Of a stretch of 64,000 nt of DNA, positions 21,801 to 34,100 are shown in pieces. The stretch comes from Paracamarosporium sp. OC-R06-R3 (lineage: Eukaryota > Ascomycota > Dothideomycetes > Pleosporales > Didymosphaeriaceae). The translations under genes were made by a program, and so were the position numbers. The notes under the pieces are model-generated. The model did no database searches, was not told the DNA's origin, and saw nothing but the letters and a program-made list of their open reading frames with translations. The stretch's first letter is position 1. Every line of letters begins with the position of its first letter. The stretch spans positions 1-64,000 of the forward strand of contig JACVRA010000287.1 of assembly GCA_019828545.1 (NCBI GenBank). Reading direction: 5' to 3'.

Positions 21801-21988
21801 ACGGCAAACGCGTACACAATGGCAGCATAAATGGAATTCTCTTGGACCTACGACGGCGTTCAGCGAATCACGGACGCAGCAATTGCATCGGTCATATCTA
21901 CCTCCGCCTGGAACGGATCCGCAATCAAGTTCAGGAACTGGTCAGTGCTATCGGAGCCTCCCGACGACTGCCGTTTGACGACGTCCAT
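18887..21988 (-). CDS. CSC1/OSCA-type stress-gated cation channel (DUF221/RSN1 family)
   Basis: The CSC1/OSCA/TMEM63 family forms Ca2+-permeable, osmotically or mechanically gated channels in plasma or internal membranes. Exons 21902-21988, 21293-21847 and 18887-21244 give 999 residues. The N-terminal block (YAFAVSGGLFVVFCFLRP, FLRFLRMLRNIFLVLSLIGC, IPVNVVGGSAF) is the RSN1 transmembrane region. It is followed by the cytosolic part (SRTLLLTHIPESSRTD) and the large multispan region (WDGLWIVLFTAAFIVPN, FGSAWRFVASVIAAQD). The C-terminal tail is long, hydrophilic and Asp/Arg-rich. I chose the 54-bp intron 21848-21901, because the alternative 24-nt GT...AG inside it is too short to be a normal intron. 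The start ATG at 21988 precedes a hydrophilic N-terminus. Confidence 0.9.
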
Positions 21989-22711
21989 ATTTGCATCGAC
22001 GGGACGGAGTGCAAAGTGAGTGAGGAAGAAAAAAGAAGAAGGTAGGCTCAAGGGACCGCGAGAAGAGGAAGAAAAGAGACGATGAAACAGCGTCGAAAAT
22101 AGAAACACACGTCAAGATGGACCTCAGGAAAGATCCAGACCAGACGCTTCCCCATCTCCCCTCGAAGCCGCGTCTGTTGGGAGCCACAAATGCACCGATC
22201 TCTGCGATACCGATCGCCACGCTACGTCATGGGCGCGCCCGGTGCCCCACCGGCTTGCAATCGATAACGCGGCCTGTTCAAAGGACAGCAGCAGCATGTG
22301 GTGCAGAACGACCGTTTCACGATGATAAACATTGTAGTTCGGGAGGACGCAAAGTGTGGTTCACATCATGTATGATTGACGCCGGGGTGTCGCGCCGTTT
22401 CTTTGGGTCGCGCGTGCTTGGCAGGTACTGTAGCCGGGAAAGCAAGATTTTTCGCACATGGCCAGCCCTGCGCCAATCAGGATGAAAGAGATTTGAGACT
22501 GATGGAAGACGGTGGGAAGACGATGGGTGGATGAGCCGTGGTTGAGACATCGTAGTGCTGGTCTTTGTATGCAGGAACGGAGATTACACATCTCTGCTAG
22601 TGTAGGCCAGGCCATTGAGTACCTACCATCCGGTTGCCTCGCCCTCTGCATGTGTATCGCGCGCTACAGTTTCCGCTTCTCCAGGTTTCGACCTGCCCGT
22701 TGGGCGGATGC
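21989..22711. other. Intergenic: channel-gene promoter and methyltransferase 3' side
   Basis: A GC-moderate spacer between two minus-strand genes. The first 120 bases upstream of the channel ATG are purine-rich on the plus strand. No gene supported. Confidence 0.5.
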
Positions 22712-23683
22712 TCAGACCCGCTTGGTAAACCCGACCGCAACGTGCAAGTCCCAGCGCAGGTAAGCCCCAGACGCCCTATCCTCAAGCGCCTTCAACTTCG
22801 CCTCCTGCACCTCCTCCTCCCCCCAATACCCCTCCTCCTTTATCCTCGCCAGATTCCCCAGCCCATGGAACACGGCCCCAATCCCAATCTCCGTGAAATC
22901 AGCCCTCTGCTCAGGAAACCGGTCCGTACTCATAACATCCTCTTCTATCCTCTCCAACCCCGCATCCGCATACATGGCCCGCCACTCAGGAAAACACCAA
23001 CGAAAGCGCTTGACAAGCGTACCATTAAGCTGATTCTGGCCCCTCGTGAGACAATGTCCCGACGTCGACCCAGGCGCCTCCCCCCGGAAGCCTCTCGAGA
23101 CGAGGAAATTCCCCTCCGTCCACTGGATAGCGCCGCCTGGCTTGAGCAGCGTGAGAACGTTCCGCAGCGTCTCCTCCCAGACGCCCTGGCCCATGGAAAT
23201 AATAATCAGCCGGATGTTCACGAGGTCGAACTTGGCTCTGAGCTCTTCGGGAATCGGCTTCTTGAAGTCGCCCAATTCGAGCCTGACGTTGGAGGGGAGC
23301 GAGTCCGCTGGGAGGAACTGCTCCGGTGAGATGTCGTAGCCGTTGAAGGTGTATGTTGAGGGGGAGACGGCGGCCAGTTCGGTCATCCATATTCCGGTGC
23401 CCGTGCCGATGTCTGCTATACGCGCGTTTTCTGGGAGGACCGCGGCTATGGAGGGATGCAGGAGGTACCCAATGGCTCTGTCACGTTGTTAGCTTTTCTC
23501 CTCCTTCTCTTCTTCTTCTGTTTTGGATTCAACACACTTCGTCCACACATGGTGCTGCTTGATTAACCGCTGCTGCTCCTCGGTCGCTCGCCCAAGCCAA
23601 TATGGCTATGACCTTGAATTAGCCATTGGGCTTTGCTTTGATTGATACTAACGTACCTCGTCATGGTCATTCACCCGTGTCAT
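22712..23683 (-). CDS. SAM-dependent methyltransferase (class I)
   Basis: A Rossmann-fold SAM methyltransferase of the type common in fungal secondary metabolism (UMTA/LaeA/GliN-like). I join exons 23657-23683, 23538-23605 and 22712-23477 into 286 residues. The first exon encodes only nine residues (MTRVNDHDE). Motif I is RIADIGTGTGIW (51-62), with the acidic motif near FNGYDIS and the post-motif LELGDFKKP. The motif-III-like block LLKPGGAIQWTEG is present. The N-terminal YWLGRATEEQQRL is typical of this fungal group. The substrate is unknown, and there is no biosynthetic cluster around it, so metabolite specificity is only a guess. Confidence 0.88.
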
Positions 23684-25880
23684 GTCTCGTAGTACGAGTA
23701 CCTCGGGCGTTGTTGGATATGGAGGGGTACCGTGTGCTCGGGCTCCTGGCACGCCAGTCGTTGTTAGAGTGCCAGAGACCAATGATCTTGTGCAAGCCCT
23801 CCTCGGCTAGCATGAAAAGGACCGCAAAAGGAAGAAACGGTTAGAGCGGTGTGTCTGAAGAGGTTAGCGCTGTGCCGCCACTACTTAGCCGATGATATCC
23901 TTAAGCGGGGGGTTAAGAAAATGTCTTCCTGTTTCGATAACGTTGAGCATATCTCACGAATGGTGTGAAGTTGGTTACATATCTCAAAAATAGCGTGAAG
24001 TTGTGGTTGTATGTTGGTTCACGAGTCCTTGTCAAAGTGATTGTGGTTATTCTGTGAGAGGACCTCGACTAAAGTATATATCATCACCACAACAAACCAA
24101 CCTCCTGTTGCCCCCGAACAATGCAGCGTTACTTTGGGAAGCGGTTCCATTATATCCTGAAGATGGAGGTTTAGAACATCAATAACAGTGGAAATATTTT
24201 ACACATTGACATCTGCCCAGGTGGTTGCGTTGCGTGGCATCTTCGGAGGATAGCTACAATCCCAGGACATCACAGACACAAGGCAGTATCAAGTACAAGG
24301 CCGTCTCAAATATGACCTGACCTCAGTTGTACGTTTCGTAGTGAACCTCAGAACTCCTACAAACGCAGCTCCCTGAGCACACTTGACCGTAGGGTGGCTT
24401 CTATCCTTGAACTTGGATGCAGTACCTGCTTGCTTCAACCATGGATTCACCCGACCCGAATCTTCATAACACATCAACCATGCCGCTTTGTCTATTGCGG
24501 AATAAGCTCTCCTTGATGGTAATATCATTGGCAAATACGACTCGATCTCCAAAAGGAGCGCTAAGCAGTACCGTACGTAAAGCACTCCATTTTTTCACTT
24601 ATCTTCGAGATGAGTGCCCGCACGCGGTTGACAAAGGCCCGAAAACATCGCGTGAGAAGAATGTGTATGGTCAAGTGATATGGTTGCCGTCTCTCCGTAG
24701 CATGATCTCGGCGGTGTACGCCTGAGACTGAGCGGTCAGAAACATGGCGGCACCATTGTGAGGCTGTGGTATCGGATGCTGCCCTTCAGACTGCCGAGCA
24801 TGCGGCTCTCCGTACTGAATACCGCCGAACCGTGCCGAACCTCTGTCTCTATTCTCGAAATCAGGTTTCCCGTGGTGAAGCCGTCAGGATGAAGGTGCGT
24901 AACGAAGGGTATTGGTGACCTTGTCCAGCGCTAAGTGGGCCCTTCTACCCTGCCCCCGTACAAGAGACGTTTTGAAAGCGAGATCTGAGAGTCAGAGTGG
25001 GTCCTCATCTGTACAATGATGTCAGCATGGGTTTGTGGGTTCTGCAAATGCGCCCGAGGTTGCCAACGCAGCGCGTCGCGGGGTGCTTGGCGTTGGGCGT
25101 TTCAACGCGCTGGCCAACGATAGGTCAGCATGGGATAGTCGCATCGTATTGTGTTAGGCGCGCGGAGAAAATAGTTGGCAGTAATCGAGATGTGGCTGGG
25201 CAGTAGGATTGGGGTTACGTAGAGGATATGAAGAAATTGGGTGAGAATCAGGAGTAACAGCAGATGTGGACAGTTCAAACAGGGATCACCCGAGCTCGGA
25301 TGACAGCGGATCTTGAACGTTTCGAGGATAATAATTTTCTGGCGGGATAATGTCCCTGGATGGTAGGGGCATTGCTGGCCCATCCATCACTCGTTGCGTG
25401 AAGGCTGGCCTCTTGTCAAGAACGGAGGTCTCTCCCTGGCCCGGCACATGTGCCCAAGTTACGATCTGCCAGCCAACACTTCTCTAGGAAGGCTCATAGG
25501 CTAACAGAGTCCGGCGCAAGTGACAGAGAATGATTGACAGTCGCCAGTAGTCGGAGATATATGAGCGGGCACCGGGGTAGTAAAGTAGCGGCAGTGTAAT
25601 CCGAATGGGGAGTATGAAAATCGTGGTGGTGGTGAGATCGCTCATCGTATTCGGCTACCAACGCCACGACAAGGTAGGGATCTCCACAGGCAGGGATGTC
25701 CAAGCCCGTGCACATTTTGACAAGATACTGCACGGTTCGCAAACAATCACGTACATGACAAGCGTTGAAAAAAACGAACGAACCCCGCGGGGCGATATGC
25801 TGCACGTCGACATGGCGGTGAGACATGGCATTGAGCCGAAGCACCTCACCTCGCACAACATGGACGACTTGAAGAATTAG
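23684..25880. other. Gene-poor tract, left half of the 23.7-28.1 kb gap
   Basis: No supported gene in 2.2 kb. It contains a two-copy 30-bp direct repeat (23948-24008, see the separate entry) and short unrelated frames. The 91-residue plus-strand frame at 25605-25880 lacks known motifs and is left out. Confidence 0.5.
23948..24008. repeat. Two-copy 30-bp tandem repeat
   Basis: CATATCTCACGAATGGTGTG... at 23948-23977 is followed directly by the similar CATATCTCAAAAATAGCGTG... at 23978-24008, with a few mismatches. Both end near GAAGTTG. Too small to class. Confidence 0.55.
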
Positions 25881-28076
25881 TATGTTGAGGATTGTCGAGC
25901 CGGGGCGATGGGCTGGTCGAGACCGCAAGAGAGCGGGAGTGCAGCGTACACCGCCTTGATGGCGTTCAGAAGAGCAAGTGGTGTGTAGAGGAGCACCACC
26001 GGAGACGGCGAGAGGGTGCAGGCACCGAAGGATTGGGAATTGGAAAATGGAAAATGTTGGAGGAGTTGCACGAGGCGCGATAATGGGCGTGGTGTTGAGG
26101 GGCAGTTGTAGCGGGAATCGTCGGGTGGTGGAGTTCGGCTATGCGCCAGGCAGCGCCTTCCTTCCTGTTCCAAAGGGGCAAGTGGGGTGGAGGATTTTTA
26201 TACTCAGACATGCGTGTGCACCATGCCGGTGTTCCGCGCGCGGGTGGATGTTGCAAAGGTGTCTTGTTTGCGTCGTCTGTCGCAGCAGCGGTGCAAAGTT
26301 AATGTCAGAAACGCAGGCGTTGATGCCCGCGCAGGCCCTGCGGGACGAGGGTGTCGACTCGCGGGTGGGAGCGCGACCGAATCGGGGTGAAAAGGACCCC
26401 TGCACGCACCCGAGCGAAGGATTTCGAGGGTCCATGGAAGCTTGTGTCAGGCTCGCTGGACGCAGCCGCCCCGCCGCAGCCGCACGAGCGCCTACGGTTC
26501 CATGGCGACGGCCGTCGTGTGGTGGTTGTGAGTCCTCGTTTGATTGCCTCTGGTCATCTGATGGTGCAGACATGTCCTGACAGGCACACGGGCGGGCGCA
26601 GAGGGACTCATGGGGGACTCATGGCAGGGTCTGCGACGGCGACGGCGACGGCAGCGGCAGCGGCACGCGCGGCCAGGGTCCAATGGACATGCGACAAAGG
26701 AGGCGGGCTCATGTGACGCGGGCGTGGACAGGAGCGCGAGTGCTGGGCAGCAAAGATTGCCGTTGGGTGCTGTTCTCTGGGAGCATGGCGTCACGGCGAG
26801 CTCGTCGACGTGCCCACATTGGACGCAGAGTCGACTGATAGCCCCGGCCAAGCCTCCCTCGACCACACCCGCGACCGCATCCGCATGCTGCGTAACTGGT
26901 GCACGAGGACCAAGTCCGGCCGTGCTCGTCCCGCCACACCCACGCGCGCCCCCCGACGCTGTTGAGGTGAAGATGAAGATGAAGATGGAGACGAAGATGG
27001 CTTCCCGTCGAGCTGGAGAGGAGAGCAGACGCGTCGTGCTGCTGCTGCTGCCGCTACCGTCGCCGTGCGTGAGATTGGTGGCCCGGGGGGAGGCCTGCCT
27101 AGCGCCATGCGGCGGCGCTGCGAGGCCGTGGTTGGCCCCATGACTGCGCGGGCTATCGCTGCTCACCACGACTCCAGCCCGCTGAGGCTGCTAGCTGCGT
27201 GCATCTTCGCTGCTCCTCTGCCGTGCAGTATTGCATCGAGTCGTGGGCACGCCTTCATCCTAGCGAGCCCCCTCCGAACCGCCTGAGCGCTGCGCGTCTG
27301 AGCTTCGAGCGGCCCGCAGCTCGGCAGAGGCCCCATCTAATTTCTCTACAATACCACCTACCCCCCGCCGCGCCACCTCTTCTGCTGTTGTTGTCGTCGC
27401 CGTCGTCGACGCTCGCCGTCGCCGCCGCCGCCCCTTCCGCACACCCTCTGCTCCTCCTCGACCTGCAGCCCTTCCTCTGTGTGCGCCTGTGCCCTGCACC
27501 ATCCCGGAGCCTCGCTATCGCTGCACCTCTGTTTGGTCGCCTCTCGCAGCGCTTCGCTTGGCCTGCTGTTTTGGACCATCTGCCGCCCAGTGGGCTTCTC
27601 TGCCTGCGCCGCTGCCGCATACTACATATTAGTTGCGCACTCCGCCGTTTCTCGCTCGTCACCCAGGCCCGTCACCTAGGCCAGCGGGACCCTTCCAACG
27701 GTACGTACTGAAACTGAATGTTCCGTGGTTGAAGCCCTCCTAGTCACTCGCTTCCCCTGCTACATTTCTTCAACCCCCCCGCCAAGTGCTGCATATAGCA
27801 TCAACAACCCTCTATTATGCCTCACCAAACTCTTTCAACCACACTCCTTCTTCTTGCTGACACCCTCGCTCCTGCAGGCAGTTGCAGCCCACAGTGCTGT
27901 CCCTAGAATCCTCGCTCCCTCAGCCAACAACAAAAGTGGTCGTCCCTCCGATTTACTTTCGAGAGCCCCCTCGACCCCCCGCGCCCGCACCTGCTGCCAA
28001 ACCTGGCCATATTGCGACCGCAGCCCTTGAACAGCCTTGGACCCTACATGCAGTTGTTGCCTGCCAGCGAAGAACC
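25881..28076. other. GC-rich upstream region of the LRR gene
   Basis: Bases from about 26000 to 27700 are GC-rich, with CGG/GCC runs and (GAC/GGC)n-like stretches (26630-26680, 27380-27440). Long open frames occur on both strands, which is expected in GC-rich DNA and is not evidence for a gene. The right end is a C/T-rich leader with a probable 5'-UTR intron before the LRR-protein ATG at 28077. Confidence 0.5.
27701..27876 (+). other. Predicted 5'-UTR intron of the LRR gene
   Basis: A strong GTACGT donor at 27701 is followed by a GCTGAC branch site (27856-27861) and TGCAG at 27872-27876. The first ATG of the coding sequence lies 200 bp further on. Transcript data are needed to prove it. Confidence 0.4.
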
Positions 28077-30696
28077 ATGGACACAGAAGATGGACAGATT
28101 TTCATAAAGGTATGAGGCTTCACTTCCAACGCGGTGCTGTACAATGCTACGGGTCGGTATGTTAGGCATGGCAACCATGGCACCCGACTCGGCACCCTCT
28201 TTTGGGTCATTTCTACCACTGGAGTCGAAGTTTTTGATCATCTTCTCTTCGTGGAACAGCCCTGTTGAGCAGCCTAGCGTGATATTGTACTTTGGCTGTA
28301 CAGTGAAAGCCTGGTCAAGTCGTTGGCTAACCCTGTTATAGAATCTAGCGTACTTTGTGCGAACTCATGAAAAGGCGCTTGCAAATGCTCTACAGCTGCA
28401 ACGGCAAGCACCTCGCCATGGCCAAAGTGCATCCGTCTCCTTGCCTACGGGCACGAACGCTTCCTCCACGTCCAGCGTATGGGCAGCCGCTCTGTCGCTC
28501 CCCTCGCTGACCTTCACGTCACCTACCCTCAAGCCAGCGAAGCTTACGCTTACCCCGCATCACCTCTTCTACCTCCTGTCCCAGTTCGAGGATCTGAACA
28601 TATCTGTGGGACCAATGAACATCCGGTTAGAGAACATACACACTGATGCATCGCCGACCAACTACGTGTCGTTTCTTAGCAATGCCCAGCGAAACAAGAC
28701 ACGACACTCTGACCGCGACTCGATCCATTCCGTCTCCAGCATTCGTAGCGTGATGTCCGGCATGTCTTCGTTGTGGTCATCTCTTCGCCTGTCATCCAAT
28801 AGTGAAGCTAAAAAGGAAAAGCAGAAAGCTCAGCTCGAGGAGGACATAAAATATCTCTACTCTGCTTTTACAAAAATACCCTGCCTCAGACTCGCGCCTG
28901 ATCATAAAGCCCGCCTCATTGCTGGATATGAGGAGTTTCCATTCGACAGTGCAGTGCCTTTGCATGCTTTCAAGAATGTCACGGCTCTAGAAATATACGA
29001 CGTCGACTTTCGCCAGTTCTATGGGTGGGATCGCCTCGCGGAAAATCTTCGCAGCCTCACGGTCAAGAGGGCCGGCGTCGATGACCCTGCAGACATTCTC
29101 ATCAACATCGTTTTGGATGACATGGACAAGCGGCGCCGCCGTTCTGCCAAAACCCCTTCCTCGCCTCCTATGCCATGGCAAGCGGGCAGTCCTGCCAGTA
29201 AACATGCCCAGCTTGCACGTTCAGAGTCACCTCCAGCATCACCTACCGCGCCTGGCAAGCAAGCTACGAGCCCACGAAACTCGGGTATAATGCGGGACAG
29301 TTCCAAGACCTCTGTTCATCGCCAACGTAGCGTCTCACCGGCGAGGCCTGCGAGTTCTCGACACGGATCGTCTCGCGTCTACGGCACGAACAGTACGCCC
29401 AACATCCGCCGCTCATCTGGTAGTTCCGGATCCAGTGTGCGTTCAACCACTCCACGGGGAAGCTCTTCAAATCTTCTCTCACTTGGGTGGTTTCCTTCGA
29501 CCAAATGGCGGTTTCTCCGGCACTTAAGCCTGGCTGATAATGCCTTGACCAGTATCCCGGCGACTAGTCTCGCACCTCTGGCGAACACTTTACAGTCACT
29601 TGATATCTCAGCCAATCTCTTCGTGGAGATACCGGACAGCCTTGCCACATTGTCCTGCCTGCGTGCACTCAATCTATCCAACTGTATGATCAGCAGCCTA
29701 CATTCCTTGGGTCGGAATCCGCTGCCTGCAATCACCACACTCAACCTGCGTTCCAATCGGCTGACGTCGCTTGCGGGAATCGAGCGTCTATTGTCGTTAG
29801 AGCGAGTGGATCTGCGAGATAATAAGCTGACCGACCCGACCGAAGTTGCCAGACTTACGGGCGTGCCTTACATAACTGAGGTGTTTGTTCATAGAAACCC
29901 CTTCTGCAAGTCCTACAGTAACTACAGGGTCACCATATTCAATCTCTTCCGCAAAACTCCAGGCTACAGCGAGGATATCAAGATCGATTCCACGCTTCCT
30001 AGCAGTAGCGAACGGAAGCAGTTGGTCGATAGAGCACCAGAGCTCCCCAGTGTTCCTGTCGTTAAGCCGCCACCCGAGGATGAATTACCCTCCACTATTG
30101 CTCCGCCCAAGGTTGTAAAGGCGCTCGATGCTGCCGATCTGGCCGAAACCCCACGCACCTCGCTTCATCGTTCGAAGAGTGGGAAGAGCGGGCAAGGCTC
30201 TCACAGAAAGAAAAAGGTGCCCAAGCGAAGGATTGTCGAGCTCACTCAGCCTGAGGCCCTGCAGTCGTCCGAGGTTACTCCACCACCAAGCTATACCACT
30301 GAAGACGACTCATCAAGGCCTCACGCAACTGTATCCGCAGAGAGCGTACCGCGTTTTGAGGCGCCCAAGATCGACACTACTTCTACCTTGGGTGATCCAT
30401 CGAAAACACTGCCGCAACTAGATACCGGAATCAAATCTTCCAGCGAGCCTATGATACAGGCCACAAGCAACCCTGAGTTTGATGTCACCAGCGACTTATA
30501 CAAGAGAAAGATTGAAGCCCTTCGACAAGACTATGGCAACAACTGGCTGAGCGCACTCGGCGAAGAAGGCTGGGATGCCAAATCCGTGACGAGCATTCCC
30601 TCTGTGCATAGCGGTTTTGCATCGCCTATCATCAGGCCCAGCATGGCTCGTACCCCCAGTCAAGGCATCGTTTCTGGGGGACGAACACTCGGTTAA
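28077..30696 (+). CDS. Large leucine-rich-repeat protein
   Basis: Function not known. Exons 28077-28109 and 28342-30696, with a 232-bp intron, give 795 residues. LRR units stand out at about 400-540: FLRHLSLADNALTSIP, NTLQSLDISANLFVEIP, CLRALNLSNCMISSL, AITTLNLRSNRLTSL and LERVDLRDNKLT, with the LxxLxLxxN pattern. An LRR-cap-like segment (VFVHRNPFCKSYSNYRVTIF) follows. The N-terminal part has a predicted alpha/beta domain (NVTALEIYDVDFRQFYGWDRL). Between it and the LRR is a Ser/Pro-rich linker with repeated SP sites. The C-terminus is a basic patch (HRKKKVPKRRIVE) followed by a disordered tail. It may be a cell-polarity or trafficking scaffold, but this is inference from architecture. Confidence 0.87.
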
Positions 30697-32887
30697 CTGC
30701 CACTCCACGTCTGCGTCCCAGAAGCTTCATGCTTCGTAGCTGCATCCTGTGCGGCTCCTTTTGAAACCTAGCGATACCCCTCTGTGCTTTTTTACATCGT
30801 ATGCACTCTTGAGACGTTTGAGTTTTCGAGCGTGGGCGAGTTTTTTTTTTTGCGATTTGATGCATTCCAATCATCTAGATTTTCCTTTTCGCATGGTGTT
30901 GGGTGGACCTTTTCCTCTCTCGAGCCGTGAGACCACGCTCGTGTTATCGATAGCCGTCTCTTTCACACTTTCCACCTCGGCGGCATATCTCCCTAAAAGG
31001 ACTGTTCTGCTAGCATTTTCGGCATCTTGGTAATTCTTTGTTTTAGGCACATCCTTGTTTGTTATTTTCGATTTTCCACGATGACGAAGGTTGTATCATA
31101 CATTTTCCGGCGTTCTTGTTTGCGGGCTTTCTCTTCACGTCTTTCATGCAATGTTTCACGGCCTGTTTTTGCTACGAAGTTGCTGGTCGGGCGGAGCAAT
31201 GCTAGACAAGAAGCGGCAGGCGTTGTTTGCGGCGGAGGATCTCGTGTGTCCTGCATAATGCGGAGTTGGAGTTGCGATAGATAGCACTTGGATGGGTAGA
31301 CTTTTGCATCAACAAGAAGAGTTCTGGGTCTTTGAAGACAACAAGCACGACAAAATCTGCAAGCGTGATATTAACGCATGCCTAGCCAGCTTCCATAAGC
31401 GGTGCGTTTGGCTTCTGCAAACGGGTGACACTGTTCCAATATATGCACGATGGTATGCAGGGCAAGCACATCGGCTGTAAGCAAGTTTTGATTGGGCGCC
31501 GGCTCGCTCCGCATGCGACTCTCGACAGGGATATATAGATGCAGGTGAAGTACGGGGCACGTGATTGACGACGTCATGACAAGATACAGAAGGGCTTTCT
31601 CGGACGCAGCAGCCAAGTGCAGCGCGTTCAAGCCGAGCCGTCGCAGACGGGCGGTGAGAAGAGTTCGACAGCTGAAGCTGGATGCAGCCATGTGTCCTAG
31701 GGGTAGTGTGGTATTGGTGCCTAGGTAAGAACCATGGAACGCGCGCCGGTGGATACAAGCGGCGCTACAGGGCTAGAACTGCGTGTTTTGGAAGGACAAA
31801 CAATCATCTGAATCATCCACAGTCCTCCCGGGGGACGACCACACAGCGACTAGAGGGAGGGGGCAAGTAGTGGCGTACGTGTTCTGGTGCTGATCGCTCC
31901 ACTGTTTTCTGCGGGTGGGTGTAATAAGCTGGTGAGCTTGGAATAGACGGGCGTGAGGACGTTGGTAAGAGCGTGGAGCATGGCAAGTCTGGATGAGACA
32001 GCAACCTAGCGTGATGCGAGAATGACGGGAGACGAGTAGCGCCAGACAACTGCCTCTGCGCGGCAAGACGGTCTGGCGTGCTGATTTGCAAACGACTGTA
32101 TCTAGGGTGGTGTTTTGCAGCATTTTCTCTTTAATGTCACAGCGCCTCCTTAGCTCATTCCGCCAAGCAAGCCCGAAGCGCGAAACCTCGCCCAACTTCA
32201 GTGAGCCCACAGCGCCCACGATCCGCCCCCCAAACTTGCAACCCCAAACTTGCCACACCTCACGCCCAGCTCTGCGTTGCAGCATCGAGCCCGCCATCGC
32301 ATTCCCCAGCGCCTTCCGTCGCGAGCAGCTTCCCCAGAGCCAACAAAGGCGGTGAAAGTCACAGCAGCCCACCCTGACAGGCTCCTGCACAACAACGCTT
32401 CTCCCACCCACGCCCCTTGCGCGCCCGCCCCTCGCCAGCCGGGCAGCCCCAGGTAACCCTCTAGTTTTCGTCTGCAATTGATCTCTTCGACCCGCGGTCG
32501 CCGACAGAGTCGCGTGCTTCCGACACCACCGCACTGCCACCCTCGCCGGCCCTCGAGCCATTCTCTGCACGCGAGCGCCAACTGGCCCTAGAGTCTCCTC
32601 CGCGAATCGAGCATAGAGGTACGTTTGCTCTCTCTTCACTGCTGCCGCGCCTCGGCACGTCACTGCCCCCGAGTCGCTACCGGGGCGTCCGTGCCTAAAC
32701 GGTTGCCGGGCTGCCATATTCCGCCGTATACCGACGCCTCTTGTTCGAATCAACTCGCTAACGCGCAAACACAGGGAACACAACACAACAGTCTTCCGCG
32801 CCCACCTCCCTCCCCACTCCGCGCGAGGTACGCCCTCGCCAGCAGGCTTTTCCATCACCGCACCCGAGCCAGTAGCAAGCCACAGCT
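30697..32887. other. Intergenic: LRR 3' flank and PP1 5' leader
   Basis: A 2.2-kb spacer with no supported gene. Bases 30840-30855 hold a poly-T run. The minus strand has a 361-codon open frame (31773-32858), but it lacks a family match or introns and overlaps the GC-rich PP1 leader. The PP1 leader from about 32460 contains a probable 5'-UTR intron. Confidence 0.5.
32619..32774 (+). other. Predicted 5'-UTR intron of the PP1 gene
   Basis: GTACGT at 32619, a GCTAAC branch site about 20 bp before the acceptor, and ACAG at 32771-32774 form a complete 156-bp intron. It lies about 110 bp upstream of the start codon. It is not needed to read the protein, so this is an inference. Confidence 0.4.

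Positions 32888-34100
<1,213 letters not shown>

Noticed and set aside
26492..27169. 225-codon minus-strand and matching plus-strand frames
   Set aside because: GC-rich DNA with few stops in any frame; low-complexity Arg/Ala/Pro composition and no motif.
31773..32858. 361-codon minus-strand open frame
   Set aside because: It overlaps the GC-rich leader of PP1, has no recognisable motif, and its composition (Arg/Gly/Cys-rich) fits an antisense shadow.
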